NCBI GenBank assembly: GCA_036337765.1
Contig: JAYZDP010000010.1
Span: forward strand, 1-33,576
Reading direction: 5' to 3'
Length of the DNA: 33,576 bases
DNA from: JAYZDP01 sp036337765
GTDB lineage: Bacteria; Acidobacteriota; Thermoanaerobaculia; Multivoradales; Multivoraceae
Part shown: piece by piece, positions 1 to 8,449 of the stretch
Numbering within the stretch: the first letter of the stretch is position 1
How the letters are laid out: each line of letters begins with the position of its first letter
Notes under the pieces: model-generated
Seen by the model: only the letters and a program-made list of their open reading frames with translations
Database searches by the model: none
Told to the model about the DNA's origin: nothing
Made by a program: the position numbers and the translations under genes

Positions 1-1257
1 CGCTCCCGGCCCGCTCAGCGGCACCTCTTCGGGCTCGAAGCCGCCCTCGCCCAGTGCGGCTTTGATCTCTTCGGCGTGCTCTCGACCGCGGGTCTCGAGG
101 GTCAGCGTGACCGCGACCTTCGACAGCCCCAGCTCGGCGAAGGTGCGCTCGTGGTGGATGTCGATGACGTTCGCTCCCCGCAGGCCGAGCACCTCCAGGA
201 TCGCCGCCAGCACACCCGGCTCGTCGGCGAGCCGCACGCTGAGCCGGACAAGCCGGCAGTCTTTCGCCAGACCGCGCTCGATGATACGGCTCACCAAATT
301 GACGTCGATGTTGCCGCCCGAGAGCACCATCACCACCTTCTTGCCTCCGACGTCGTGAACGTGGCCGTTGTAGAGCGCTGCAAGCGGTGTCGCCCCGGCT
401 CCCTCGGTAACAGTCTTTTCCTGCTCCAGCAGCAGTAGCACGGCGTTCGAGATCTCCTCGTCGTCGACCACAACCAAATCGTCGACGTAGCGCTCGACGT
501 ACTGGAGCGTCCGCTCGCCCGGGTGTTTGACCGCGATGCCGTCGGCGATGGTGATGCCAGAACTGGCCGTGACCGGAGTCCCAGCCTCGACGCTCTGCTT
601 CATGGCCGGAACGGCCGCTGCCTCGACCCCAACGATGCGCACGTCTGGCCGGAGTTCCTTCATTGCCACTGCGATCCCAGAGATGAGGCCGCCACCACCC
701 ACAGGCACGATCACCACGTCCAGATCCGGCACCTGCTCTGCAAGCTCCAACCCGATCGTACCCTGCCCGGCGATCACGTCCTCGTCGTCGAAGGGGTGCA
801 CGAAGCACAGTCCACGCTCGGTTTCGAGCTCGCGAGCGTGGGCGTACGCCTCGTCGAAGTCCTCGCCGACCAGCACCACCTCGGCCTCGTGGCGGCGCGT
901 ATTCGCGATCTTGATCAACGGTGTCCGCCGCGGCATCACGAGCGTCACCGGAATTTCCTCCTCGCGTCCCCAGTAGGCCACCGCCTGGGCGTGATTCCCC
1001 GCCGACGCAGCGATGATCCCTGCTTCGCGTTCCGCGCTCTCCAGCTACAGAATCTTGTTCAACGCCCCGCGCTCCTTGAAGGAGCCCGTCATCTGCAGGT
1101 TCTCGAGCTTGAAGTAGGTGGTCGCGCCAGATTTCTGCGAGAACGTCTCCGAGCGCGCGCACGGGCTCAAGAAGACCCGCGACCCGATCCGCTCCTGCGC
1201 ATCCTCGATTTCGGCCCTGCCGATCATCGTGGGATCGTAGCGTAGCCCTAGGCTCAA
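1..1257 (-). pseudogene. ilvA: Threonine dehydratase (PLP-dependent), interrupted by an in-frame TAG; 3' end cut by window edge
   Basis: The family deaminates threonine to 2-oxobutyrate, the first step towards isoleucine or threonine breakdown. The first 70 codons carry the PLP-lysine motif GSFKERGA (K61). Translation then meets a TAG at 1045-1047, and the same frame continues without further stops to base 1. That second part contains AASAGNHAQ, the PVGGGGLISG phosphate-binding loop and a C-terminal ACT-type regulatory domain. The only lesion seen is this one codon, after LNKIL, where relatives usually carry a short surface loop; a single substitution from TCG or TTG would create it. Start: TTG at 1257 has an upstream AGGGGTGG that overlaps the stop of the preceding gene; ATG at 1227 is the alternative. 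The protein is nearly complete at the window edge. A catabolic tdcB-type role is possible. Whether the TAG is real or a sequencing error cannot be told here. Confidence 0.85.
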
Positions 1258-1273
1258 CTACCGTTGGCCACCC

Positions 1274-2494
1274 CTATCGCAGCGCTGGGAAGAGCTCGTC
1301 CGTGTCCTGTGGCTGGACGCCGAGCGCGTTGAGCGACATCGACACCAGGCGATAGTTGGCAACGGTCATGACGACGCTCAAGAGCTCACGGGTGTCGTAA
1401 CGCTCGGCCAACGCGGACCAGGTTGCGTGGGAGATGATCCCGTCGCGATAGATCTCGTCGGCGGCATGGAGGTGCGCCTGTTCGAAGTCGTTCCAGCCCG
1501 CGTCCGGCCCGCGCGCAATCCGCTCGGGATCGAGATCATGGTCGCGGGCGCGGCCTACACTGCCGACGTGCTTTGCCCACTCGTATACGGCTTGACAGTT
1601 CCAGCCGATCCGCAGAATGAGCAGCTCGCGGAAGTGCGGCGTCAGGGGCGAGACCGAGTTCACGTAGCGGGACTGGCCGCTACGAGCGGCGGCCATCCGG
1701 GGATGGCGCGCGAACGTGCGCGTGACTCGCAGGCCCGGGCCCTCGATCGGATCGACCCGAGGAGCTCGAAGCGGGGGATCGGGGGCTCGTGTGTCCAACC
1801 GATACGGCACTTCTGTCGGGAGTCGGGCCAACGCGGCCTCGTCGGGTTGGACGCCCAGCGAGTTGAAGAGCATCGACAGCAGCGTGGTCTGATTCACCGT
1901 CATTACGGCGTCGATCAACTGGCGGAGGTCGTAGTGCTCTTCGAGGGCTGCCCAGGTCGGGCCGCTGACAGAGGAATTGTGGAAGAGTTCGTCAGGGAGT
2001 CGGAGCAGAGTCGCCTCGAACGGATCCCAGTCGCCTGCGGCTGGACCCTGCGCGATCTGGAGCATCTCCTCGGCGCCAATGCCGAGTATGCGGGCTGTGG
2101 GCGCGTGATCCGCCCATAGGTAGCTGTTCTGGCACAGCCAGGCGGTTCGCAGGATCAGCAGCTCGCGGTCTCGTGCCGGCAGTGTCGAATCTCCGGCGGT
2201 GTAGAGGACGAACGGCATCACCGCCTCGACTAGCTCGGGGACGTGGAGCAGGGTCCGAAAGGCGTTGCCGATCCGGATCTCCGGCGCGTATCGGGCGACG
2301 AGCGCGCGATGCTCGGCGGTCCACAGTGGCTCAGGAAGTGGTGCGACGCGCGGCTCAACAAGGCGGAAGACCTCGGTGCTCCCCGGCGGTTGTGGACGCG
2401 GTTGCGCCAACGCGGGGCTCACCGCCACCGCCAGCGCTGTGGCAAGAAGCGGCGGTGCGATGACGAGGGGGAGATGTCGCTGGAGCGTTGGCAT
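1274..2494 (-). CDS. Secreted protein with two carboxymuconolactone decarboxylase (AhpD-like) domains
   Basis: Two tandem repeats each carry the carboxymuconolactone decarboxylase family signature: RELLILRTAW followed by C121 and H130, and RELLILRIGW followed by C300 and H309. In both repeats the second cysteine of the AhpD CxxC pair is missing (Ser or Val instead), so AhpD-type disulfide chemistry is unlikely. The start is placed at ATG 2494 because the residues that follow form a signal peptide (basic start, hydrophobic run, cleavage after ALA at about 30), giving a mature exported protein of about 376 residues. Upstream in-frame codons to 2740 lack family character and run into the divergent gene. 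It precedes the damaged threonine dehydratase by 16 nt and is divergent from a PQQ dehydrogenase, suggesting an extracytoplasmic role. The substrate is unknown; family members include decarboxylases, peroxidases and uncharacterised enzymes. Confidence 0.85.
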   Translation of the reverse strand: MPTLQRHLPLVIAPPLLATALAVAVSPALAQPRPQPPGSTEVFRLVEPRVAPLPEPLWTAEHRALVARYAPEIRIGNAFRTLLHVPELVEAVMPFVLYTAGDSTLPARDRELLILRTAWLCQNSYLWADHAPTARILGIGAEEMLQIAQGPAAGDWDPFEATLLRLPDELFHNSSVSGPTWAALEEHYDLRQLIDAVMTVNQTTLLSMLFNSLGVQPDEAALARLPTEVPYRLDTRAPDPPLRAPRVDPIEGPGLRVTRTFARHPRMAAARSGQSRYVNSVSPLTPHFRELLILRIGWNCQAVYEWAKHVGSVGRARDHDLDPERIARGPDAGWNDFEQAHLHAADEIYRDGIISHATWSALAERYDTRELLSVVMTVANYRLVSMSLNALGVQPQDTDELFPALR

Positions 2495-2560
2495 GGGGTT
2501 CCGATGGTAGCTGCTGTCGGCTGTAAGAAGGATTCCCAGAGAGAGGCGCCCATCGAGAGC

Positions 2561-2566
2561 TAGTAT
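2561..2566 (+). promoter_or_regulatory. Candidate -10 element (TAGTAT) for the PQQ dehydrogenase gene
   Basis: TAGTAT lies 13 nt before the ATG at 2580 in the 85-nt divergent spacer, and no convincing Shine-Dalgarno sequence lies between. If used, the transcript would have a leader of only about 6 nt. No clear -35 was found. Confidence 0.35.
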
Positions 2567-2579
2567 TCCGGCCATCTCC

Positions 2580-4766
2580 ATGACGATCAACCTGAGCCTG
2601 AAGCTCGGCCAGCACGTGAGGCTTGCCGGAGTGGTCGGATGTCTGTCGGTGGCGATGAGCGCGACGCCGGCGTGTCTAGCGCAGGAGGCGAGCGAGCAGC
2701 CACCTGCCTTCACGCGGGCGCAGGCCGAGGCCGGTGCCACTGCCTACTTGCTGCACTGCTCGTCGTGTCATGGGCCGCAGCTGGAAGGGATCCACCTGTC
2801 ACCTGGTCTGGCGGGAGAGGCGTTCGATCGGCGGTGGCGGGGGAAGACGGCTGACAGGCTCATGGTTCAGCTTCACCGGATGCCTCCTGAGCCCCGGCCG
2901 GAGTCGGGGAAACTGGGCGACGCGACCTACGCCAGCATTCTCGCCTATCTGCTGCAGTCCAACGGGCACGAGCCGGGCCTGCGCGAGCTTTCAGGCGAGC
3001 TCGGCATGCTGGTGGCCCTGACGATTCCTCTCCTCGACGGGATGAGCTTCGATCCGGACGCGCCGGTCGTCGCGTCGCCGGGCGAATCCGCCCGATTGAC
3101 CCGGCTGACCGCAGTGACGGCGGAGCAGCTGCGCCACCCGCCCGCCGCCGATTGGCCGCAGTGGGGGCGCACGTACGACGGGCTCAACTTCAGCCCGCTC
3201 GAAACAATCACCCGGCACAACGTCAGCGACCTCCGCCCAGCATGGCGCGTGCCGGTGCGCGACGGAACCAGCATGCCGATGCCGCTGGTGCACGATGGCG
3301 TGATCTTCTTTCAGACCATTCCCGACACGGTGCTAGCGCTCGACGGGGCGACTGGCGACATCCTGTGGCGGTACCGATATACACCCGACGGACAGTCGAG
3401 TCGCAAGATGGGGCTGGCGCTCGAGGGGAACACAGTGGTGGTGCCGACGTCGGACCTGCACGTGGTCGCACTCGACGCCAGGACGGGTGAGCTGCGCTGG
3501 GACCACAAGATCGAGGCCCGGGACTTGGCGCAGGGGCGAGGCGGCGGATACCAGCTCCGCAGCGCCCCACTGGTAGTAGGCGACAAGGTGATCCAGGGCG
3601 TTGCGGCGAGCTTCGTGCCGCGCGGGGGATTCATTGTCGCGATCGACATCGGCTCCGGGGACGAGGTGTGGCGCTTCCACACCATCGCGCGGCCGGGCGA
3701 GCCTGGCGGCAACAGCTGGAACGGGGTGCCGCTCGACGAACGTAGCGGAGGCTCGCTCTGGCACCAGGGCACGTACGACCCCCAGCTGAACCTGATCTAC
3801 TTCGGCGTGGCGCCGACCTACGACACGGGACCTCTCCTGCATCCGTCAGGCGAGCCGAACGTCACCAGCGACGCGCTTTACACCAATTGCACGATCGCGC
3901 TCGACCCCGATACCGGCGAGCTGGCGTGGCACTACCAGCACATGGCCAACGACCAGTGGGATCTGGACTGGGTGTTCGAGCGTCAGATCCTCAACGTCGA
4001 GATCGACGGCCTCGAGCGCCGGGTGGTGATGAACGTCGGCAAGATGGCGATTCTCGACGGGCTCGACGCAGCGACGGGTGAGTATCTGTTCTCGGTCGAC
4101 GTCGGGACGCAGAACATCGTCACCGCGATCGACCCGAAGACCGGGGCCAAGACGATCGACCCGGCAAAGCTTCCCGACATCGAGCAGACCCTGGTCTTCT
4201 GTCCTGGTGTGTCGGGTGCCAGAGCCTGGCCGCCGACGTCTTACAGCCGGCGCACCAAGCTTCTCTACCTGCCGCTGACGGAGTGGTGCAACACGATGGG
4301 ACCGGAGGGCTTTCGGCTGCTCACCTCGGGCGTCGGTATCGGATCGGCGCAGCATCCGGACAGCGACGACGGCACGATGGGCCGCCTACAGGCGATCGAC
4401 GTCGAAGGAAGAGCTCTGGCCTGGGCCCACCATCAGCCGGCACCGTTGTCTACCTCGGCGCTGGCGACGGCCGGCGGCGTGGTCTTCGCAGGCGACCTCG
4501 ATCCGGCGCTCAAGGCTTTCGACGACACCAGCGGCGAGCTGCTGTGGCGGGCCCGCCTCGACGACCTGCCCAGCGGGACCCTCGTGACCTACGGTATCGG
4601 AGGAACCCAGTACCTCTTGGTGGTCGTCGGCCTGCGCAACAACCACGTCAGCGATCTGTCCAGAACGTACAACGCCTTCCGAACGAGACGTGGCGAGACT
4701 GGCGTGGAGCCGCCCCACGGCGGTGCGTCGATCTGGGCCTTCGCTCTCGCGGATGAAACACCGTAG
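2580..4766 (+). CDS. PQQ-dependent dehydrogenase with N-terminal cytochrome c domain
   Basis: A periplasmic quinohaemoprotein dehydrogenase that would oxidise an alcohol or sugar with pyrroloquinoline quinone and pass electrons through its own haem. Residues 1-34 look like a signal peptide. A class I cytochrome c domain follows, with the haem site CSSCH at 60-64 and a plausible axial Met101 in HRMPPEP. From about residue 188 the eight-bladed PQQ propeller begins with DWPQWGRTYDGLNFSPL, and typical propeller motifs follow (WRYRYTPDG, DQWDLDW, the ARAWPPTSY region). The haem domain is N-terminal, whereas classical quinohaemoprotein alcohol dehydrogenases carry it at the C-terminus. The 728-residue length fits haem plus propeller. 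No PQQ biosynthesis genes are in the window. It is divergent from the secreted CMD-domain protein. Substrate specificity cannot be read from the sequence. Confidence 0.9.
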   Translation: MTINLSLKLGQHVRLAGVVGCLSVAMSATPACLAQEASEQPPAFTRAQAEAGATAYLLHCSSCHGPQLEGIHLSPGLAGEAFDRRWRGKTADRLMVQLHRMPPEPRPESGKLGDATYASILAYLLQSNGHEPGLRELSGELGMLVALTIPLLDGMSFDPDAPVVASPGESARLTRLTAVTAEQLRHPPAADWPQWGRTYDGLNFSPLETITRHNVSDLRPAWRVPVRDGTSMPMPLVHDGVIFFQTIPDTVLALDGATGDILWRYRYTPDGQSSRKMGLALEGNTVVVPTSDLHVVALDARTGELRWDHKIEARDLAQGRGGGYQLRSAPLVVGDKVIQGVAASFVPRGGFIVAIDIGSGDEVWRFHTIARPGEPGGNSWNGVPLDERSGGSLWHQGTYDPQLNLIYFGVAPTYDTGPLLHPSGEPNVTSDALYTNCTIALDPDTGELAWHYQHMANDQWDLDWVFERQILNVEIDGLERRVVMNVGKMAILDGLDAATGEYLFSVDVGTQNIVTAIDPKTGAKTIDPAKLPDIEQTLVFCPGVSGARAWPPTSYSRRTKLLYLPLTEWCNTMGPEGFRLLTSGVGIGSAQHPDSDDGTMGRLQAIDVEGRALAWAHHQPAPLSTSALATAGGVVFAGDLDPALKAFDDTSGELLWRARLDDLPSGTLVTYGIGGTQYLLVVVGLRNNHVSDLSRTYNAFRTRRGETGVEPPHGGASIWAFALADETP

Positions 4767-4821
4767 CTGCGAGGGCATGGGCTTTCCGGGCGGCTGAGAC
4801 CACAGTGGTACAAACCACCGG

Positions 4822-6084
4822 GTGTCATTGCTGCGCAACAACGAGTACTGGCGGTTGTTGTGCGACAACCGCGACTACCGGTTCCTGTGGCTTGGCCAGC
4901 TGGTCAGCCTGCTCGGCGACTGGTTCAACCTGATCGCGTCGGCGGCCTTGATCGCGTCGTTGACGAGCTCCGGCTTGGCGGTCGGGAGCCTGTTCGCCGT
5001 GCGCATGCTGGCGCCCTTCCTGGTCAGTCCGATCGCCGGCGTGGCCGCTGACCGCTACAACCGCAAGCGGATTCTCATCGCCACCGACATCGTGCGTGGG
5101 TTCGCGGTGCTCGGCTTCCTGCTGGTGCGGGAGCCGTCACAGGTTTGGCTGCTCTACGCCCTGACCGCGGTTCAGCTGGGGTTGTCGGGGTTCTTCTTCC
5201 CCGCCCGCTCCGCGATCCTTCCCGATCTCGTCAAGAAGGAGCACCTCGGGGTCGCCAACGTCATCGGCTCGGTGACCTGGTCGTCGATGCTGGCTGGGGG
5301 CGCTGCTCTCGGCGGCATTGTCGCGGGTGTGTGGGGCAACGAGATCGCATTCGTCGCCGACGCGGCAACCTTCGGGCTGTCGGCTGTCTTGCTCACCTTA
5401 GTACGCTACCGTCCGCCCGCGCGCGCCCGCGCCGCGACGCCGTCCGCCCTGCACGAGTACCTGCAGGGACTTCGGTATCTCGTCCGCCACGTCCACATCC
5501 TCGCTATCTCGCTACACAAGGGGGTCAGCGCTCTGATCCTGACCGGCATGCAGGTCATCCAGGTGGCGATCTCCGAGGACAGCTTCGTCCTCGGCCGAAA
5601 TGGGTCGGTCGGTCTCGGGTTGATGTACGCCGTTGCTGGTATCGGCACAGGACTCGGTCCAATCGTCGCGAGGCTGTGGACGCGCGATCGGCATGGTCCA
5701 CTGTCGTGGGCGATGGTTTACGCCTACCTCATCTCGATCGTCGGGTTGGCGGTGGTGGCCAGCATGTCGAGCTTCGGTGTCGTACTTGTTGGCATCTTTC
5801 TGCGCGGCCTCGGCGGCGGCACGATCTGGGTCTTCTCGACGCAACTCCTGCTCGAGGCCGTGCCTGAGCGGGTGCGTGGCCGCGTCTTCGCCACCGAGTT
5901 CGCGCTCTTCTCGCTGCTTGCGGCGATCGGCGTGTGGACCACGGGATCTCTCCTCGACGCCGGCGCTGGCCTCGCCGAGACCACGTTGTGGATGGCGGGC
6001 CTCATGGCCCTGCCTGCGGTGCTCTGGGGTCTCTGGCTGCGTCATCGCGGGAGCGGCATCGAAGCGACCGCACGGCCCGCCTAG
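4822..6084 (+). CDS. MFS transporter, EntS/MFS_3-like exporter
   Basis: A 420-residue inner-membrane major facilitator with about 12 hydrophobic segments. The N-terminal NRDYRFLWLGQLVSLLGDWF and the loop 2-3 motif GVAADRYNRKRIL are typical of the MFS_3 group, which includes the enterobactin exporter EntS and macrolide exporters; the C-terminal half carries PERVRGRVFATEF, also typical. The start is a GTG at 4822 with only a weak ribosome-binding sequence. The gene begins 55 nt after the PQQ dehydrogenase and its stop is followed after 14 nt by the peptidase gene, so the three may be co-transcribed. The substrate is not predictable; no siderophore or antibiotic biosynthesis genes are nearby. 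Confidence 0.88.
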   Translation: MSLLRNNEYWRLLCDNRDYRFLWLGQLVSLLGDWFNLIASAALIASLTSSGLAVGSLFAVRMLAPFLVSPIAGVAADRYNRKRILIATDIVRGFAVLGFLLVREPSQVWLLYALTAVQLGLSGFFFPARSAILPDLVKKEHLGVANVIGSVTWSSMLAGGAALGGIVAGVWGNEIAFVADAATFGLSAVLLTLVRYRPPARARAATPSALHEYLQGLRYLVRHVHILAISLHKGVSALILTGMQVIQVAISEDSFVLGRNGSVGLGLMYAVAGIGTGLGPIVARLWTRDRHGPLSWAMVYAYLISIVGLAVVASMSSFGVVLVGIFLRGLGGGTIWVFSTQLLLEAVPERVRGRVFATEFALFSLLAAIGVWTTGSLLDAGAGLAETTLWMAGLMALPAVLWGLWLRHRGSGIEATARPA

Positions 6085-6090
6085 TACGAT
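6085..6090 (+). promoter_or_regulatory. Candidate -10 element (TACGAT) before the HExxH peptidase gene
   Basis: TACGAT follows the TAG stop of the MFS gene directly and ends 8 nt before the GTG start at 6099, with no Shine-Dalgarno sequence between. A leaderless or near-leaderless transcript would result. The hexamer match is the only evidence. Confidence 0.3.
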
Positions 6091-6098
6091 CGTTTGTC

Positions 6099-7010
6099 GT
6101 GGCGCGTCATCGGCGGAGACTCGCGTCCCTCTCGGTCGTCTTGCTCGTGGTGCTCTGCGGGTTGGCGCCGGTCGAGAGTGCGACCGTCGAGCTGCGCTAC
6201 GAGACGTCCCCGGGGCTCGAGGGGCTCTCCGAGCAATTGGCGGAGATGGATCCGGAATCGCTCGACCGAGTCGTGAGGCTTGTCGGTCTCGAAAACCCTG
6301 GAGGGCCGATACGGGTCGTTCTGGCCGACGAGCGCACCGAGGCGGCACGTTCAGCTCCGCGGTGGGTGTCGGGTTACGCGCTGAGCCGCGAAAGCGTCGT
6401 AGTGCTCCTGCCCGAGCGCATCCTCTCCTACCCCCATGGCTCGCTCGAAGAAGTCTTGCGCCACGAGCTTGCGCACGTCTTGATCGCGCGGGCGGCAGGG
6501 CAGCGCCCGGTGCCGCGCTGGCTGAACGAAGGTCTTGCGATGATCGCCGGCAGCGCCTGGGGCTTCGGAGATCGCTCGAGGGTGGCGATGGCGCTGATCC
6601 TCAACCGAGAGCGGCCGCTCGCGGAGATCGACCGCCTGTTTCGGGAGAGCCCGTCCGAGGTCAAGGACGCCTACGCCCTCGCCGGGGCCTTCACTCACGA
6701 TCTCCTGCAGCGTCACGGACCCGATACGGCAGCCGACCTTCTCGAGCTCATGTCGAGCGGTCGCGCCTTCGGACAGGCGTTTCGAGAGGTCACGGGACGC
6801 AGCGTGGCCGAGGCCGAGTCGTCGTTCTGGCGGCGCTATTCCATCTGGTACCGCTGGGTACCGCTGCTCACGAGCAGTACCACGCTGTGGATGGCCATCA
6901 CCGTGCTGGCACTTCTCGCGTTTCGTCGACGGCGAGCACGGGATCGACTCCTACGTGAACGCTGGCTGGCCGAGGAGTTGTTCGAGGAGCCCGGCGAGGG
7001 GGCCCAGTAA
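6099..7010 (+). CDS. Membrane-anchored zinc metallopeptidase, MA-like (HExxH)
   Basis: A 303-residue gluzincin-type peptidase. The active-site motif HELAH lies at 122-126, with a probable third zinc ligand E144 in WLNEGLA, the spacing expected for peptidase MA-like families. The N-terminus (ARHRRRLASLSVVLLVVLCGLAP) is a signal peptide or anchor, so the catalytic part lies outside the cytoplasm. A second hydrophobic segment at about 262-275 is followed by an Arg-rich cytoplasmic tail. The GTG at 6099 was chosen because it begins just ahead of the signal segment; earlier in-frame codons overlap the MFS gene. It is sandwiched between an exporter and a dihydropyrimidinase-like gene with no obvious pathway link. 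The natural substrate is unknown. Confidence 0.78.
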   Translation: MARHRRRLASLSVVLLVVLCGLAPVESATVELRYETSPGLEGLSEQLAEMDPESLDRVVRLVGLENPGGPIRVVLADERTEAARSAPRWVSGYALSRESVVVLLPERILSYPHGSLEEVLRHELAHVLIARAAGQRPVPRWLNEGLAMIAGSAWGFGDRSRVAMALILNRERPLAEIDRLFRESPSEVKDAYALAGAFTHDLLQRHGPDTAADLLELMSSGRAFGQAFREVTGRSVAEAESSFWRRYSIWYRWVPLLTSSTTLWMAITVLALLAFRRRRARDRLLRERWLAEELFEEPGEGAQ

Positions 7011-7013
7011 GAT
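7008..7013 (+). promoter_or_regulatory. Candidate -10 element (TAAGAT) before the amidohydrolase gene
   Basis: TAAGAT overlaps the TAA stop of the peptidase gene and ends 11 nt before an ATG at 7025, which is in frame with the amidohydrolase start chosen at 7073. If it is a promoter, 7025 could be the true start. No -35 was recognised. Confidence 0.25.
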
Positions 7014-7072
7014 CCTGCCAAGAGATGCGCGGCGTCAGCGCCGGCGATCGAGGCAGTGGAAGCCCCCAACAG

Positions 7073-8446
7073 ATGGACCTGATTGTTCGCAACGGCACGC
7101 TCGTTAGCGTCGGCGGCAGGGCCGAGGCGGATATCGGTATCGAGGACGGCAAGATCGTGCAGCTCGGTGGCGCGATGACGTCAGCAGTCGAGCTGGACGC
7201 TGACGGTCTCGTCGTGACGCCCGGGGGGGTGGACCCTCACGTGCACCTAACTCCGCCGACTCGACGTGTTGGGGGCTGGAGCTGGGCAGACGACTTCGAG
7301 TCCGGCACCCGGGCGGCGCTGGCGGGCGGAGTCACTACGGTCGGCAACATCAGCTTTCCGGAACAGGGCGAGACCCTCGCCGATGCGATCGAGACCGATG
7401 ATGCCGAAGCGCAGAGGTTGGCCCTCTCCGACTACTTCCTACATCCGGTCCTCATGGAGCCCGACGAGGCGAATCTCGCCAGCATCGAGCCGCTGCATGC
7501 GCGGGGGCACACCTCGATCAAGATATTTCTGTCGTTTGCTCGCTTCGATCGCCACGTCGAGGCCTATCTGGACGCCATGCGCAAGGTGGGGGAGGCGGGC
7601 GGCGTCGCCCTCGTGCATTGCGAAGACGCGGCGATCATCGACTGCTGCTGCAACCTGCTACGGGAAGCCGGAAAGACGGACCCCCGTTTCTATCCGGAGG
7701 GGCGCCCGGTGCAGGCGGAGGTGGTGGCAACCCAGCGAGCCGTGGGCTTCGCGGAAACGACGGGTTGCCCCACCTACGTCGTTCATCTCGCCAGCTCGCG
7801 GGCACTCGAGGCGTGTCACGACGGGCGCCGCCGCGGCGTCCCGGTGTACGTAGAGACGCGGCCCATCTATTTGCATCTGACCCGGTCTCGGTTCGAGGAG
7901 CCCGATGGCGCCAAGTGCGCGGGTGCCCCGCCTTTGCGCGAACAGGCCGATGTCGATGCCATGTGGGCGGCCCTGCGCTTTGGGGGCGTCGACACCCTGG
8001 CCACCGATCATGCGCCCTGGACGCGGGCCGAGAAGCTCGACCCTGCCACGGATGCCACCAATCTGCGGCAAGGTGTCTCGGATCTCGAGACCTGCCTGCC
8101 GATGCTCTATTCCGCCGGCGTACGCTCGAGTCGACTCTCGCTGGAGCAGTTCGTGGCGGTCACGTCGACCAATCCGTCGAAGCTCTTCGGGCTCTACCCA
8201 AGAAAGGGCACGATCGAGGTCGGGAGCGATGCGGATCTGGTGGTTTGGGACTGCGAAGAGACCCGTACCATCGATGGAGCCTCAATGCACAGCCGCTCCG
8301 ACTACTCGCCCTACGACGGGTGGCAGGTCACGGGATGGCCACGTTGGACGATCAGTGGCGGCGAGGTGGTAGTAGATCGCGGCGAGATATCGGCTGAGCC
8401 CGGGCGCGGTCGTCTGATCCCCCGCGGACCCCACCGGGGGATCTAG
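7073..8446 (+). CDS. Dihydropyrimidinase/hydantoinase-like cyclic amidohydrolase
   Basis: A cytoplasmic binuclear-metal amidohydrolase that opens cyclic amide rings (dihydropyrimidines, hydantoins, allantoin). The metal ligands are all visible: DPHVH with H56 and H58, a lysine to be carboxylated at K150 (HTSIKIF), H182 (VHCED), H238 (YVVHLASS) and D312 (ATDHAPW). The 457-residue length suits the family. The start is placed at 7073 because MDLIVRNGTLVS is the canonical first beta-strand; an in-frame ATG at 7025 would add 16 residues without family character. The C-terminus keeps the small beta-sandwich (GSDADLVVWD). No transporter, carbamoylase or racemase lies beside it, so the substrate is open: pyrimidine salvage, hydantoin or allantoin degradation are all possible. 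Confidence 0.87.
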   Translation: MDLIVRNGTLVSVGGRAEADIGIEDGKIVQLGGAMTSAVELDADGLVVTPGGVDPHVHLTPPTRRVGGWSWADDFESGTRAALAGGVTTVGNISFPEQGETLADAIETDDAEAQRLALSDYFLHPVLMEPDEANLASIEPLHARGHTSIKIFLSFARFDRHVEAYLDAMRKVGEAGGVALVHCEDAAIIDCCCNLLREAGKTDPRFYPEGRPVQAEVVATQRAVGFAETTGCPTYVVHLASSRALEACHDGRRRGVPVYVETRPIYLHLTRSRFEEPDGAKCAGAPPLREQADVDAMWAALRFGGVDTLATDHAPWTRAEKLDPATDATNLRQGVSDLETCLPMLYSAGVRSSRLSLEQFVAVTSTNPSKLFGLYPRKGTIEVGSDADLVVWDCEETRTIDGASMHSRSDYSPYDGWQVTGWPRWTISGGEVVVDRGEISAEPGRGRLIPRGPHRGI

Positions 8447-8449
8447 CTG

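Noticed and set aside
1045..1047. UAG recoding or a pyrrolysine-like site in threonine dehydratase
   Set aside because: Other genes here (thrS, sulfurylase fusion, metF) end with TAG, and no hairpin-type element was seen after the codon; a mutation or error is simpler.
62..1245. Long plus-strand open frames over the threonine dehydratase
   Set aside because: They are antisense to clear PLP-enzyme sequence and reflect high GC content.
5512..6348. Long minus-strand open frame across the MFS and peptidase genes
   Set aside because: Arg/Pro-rich composition, antisense to two recognised genes, no domain seen.
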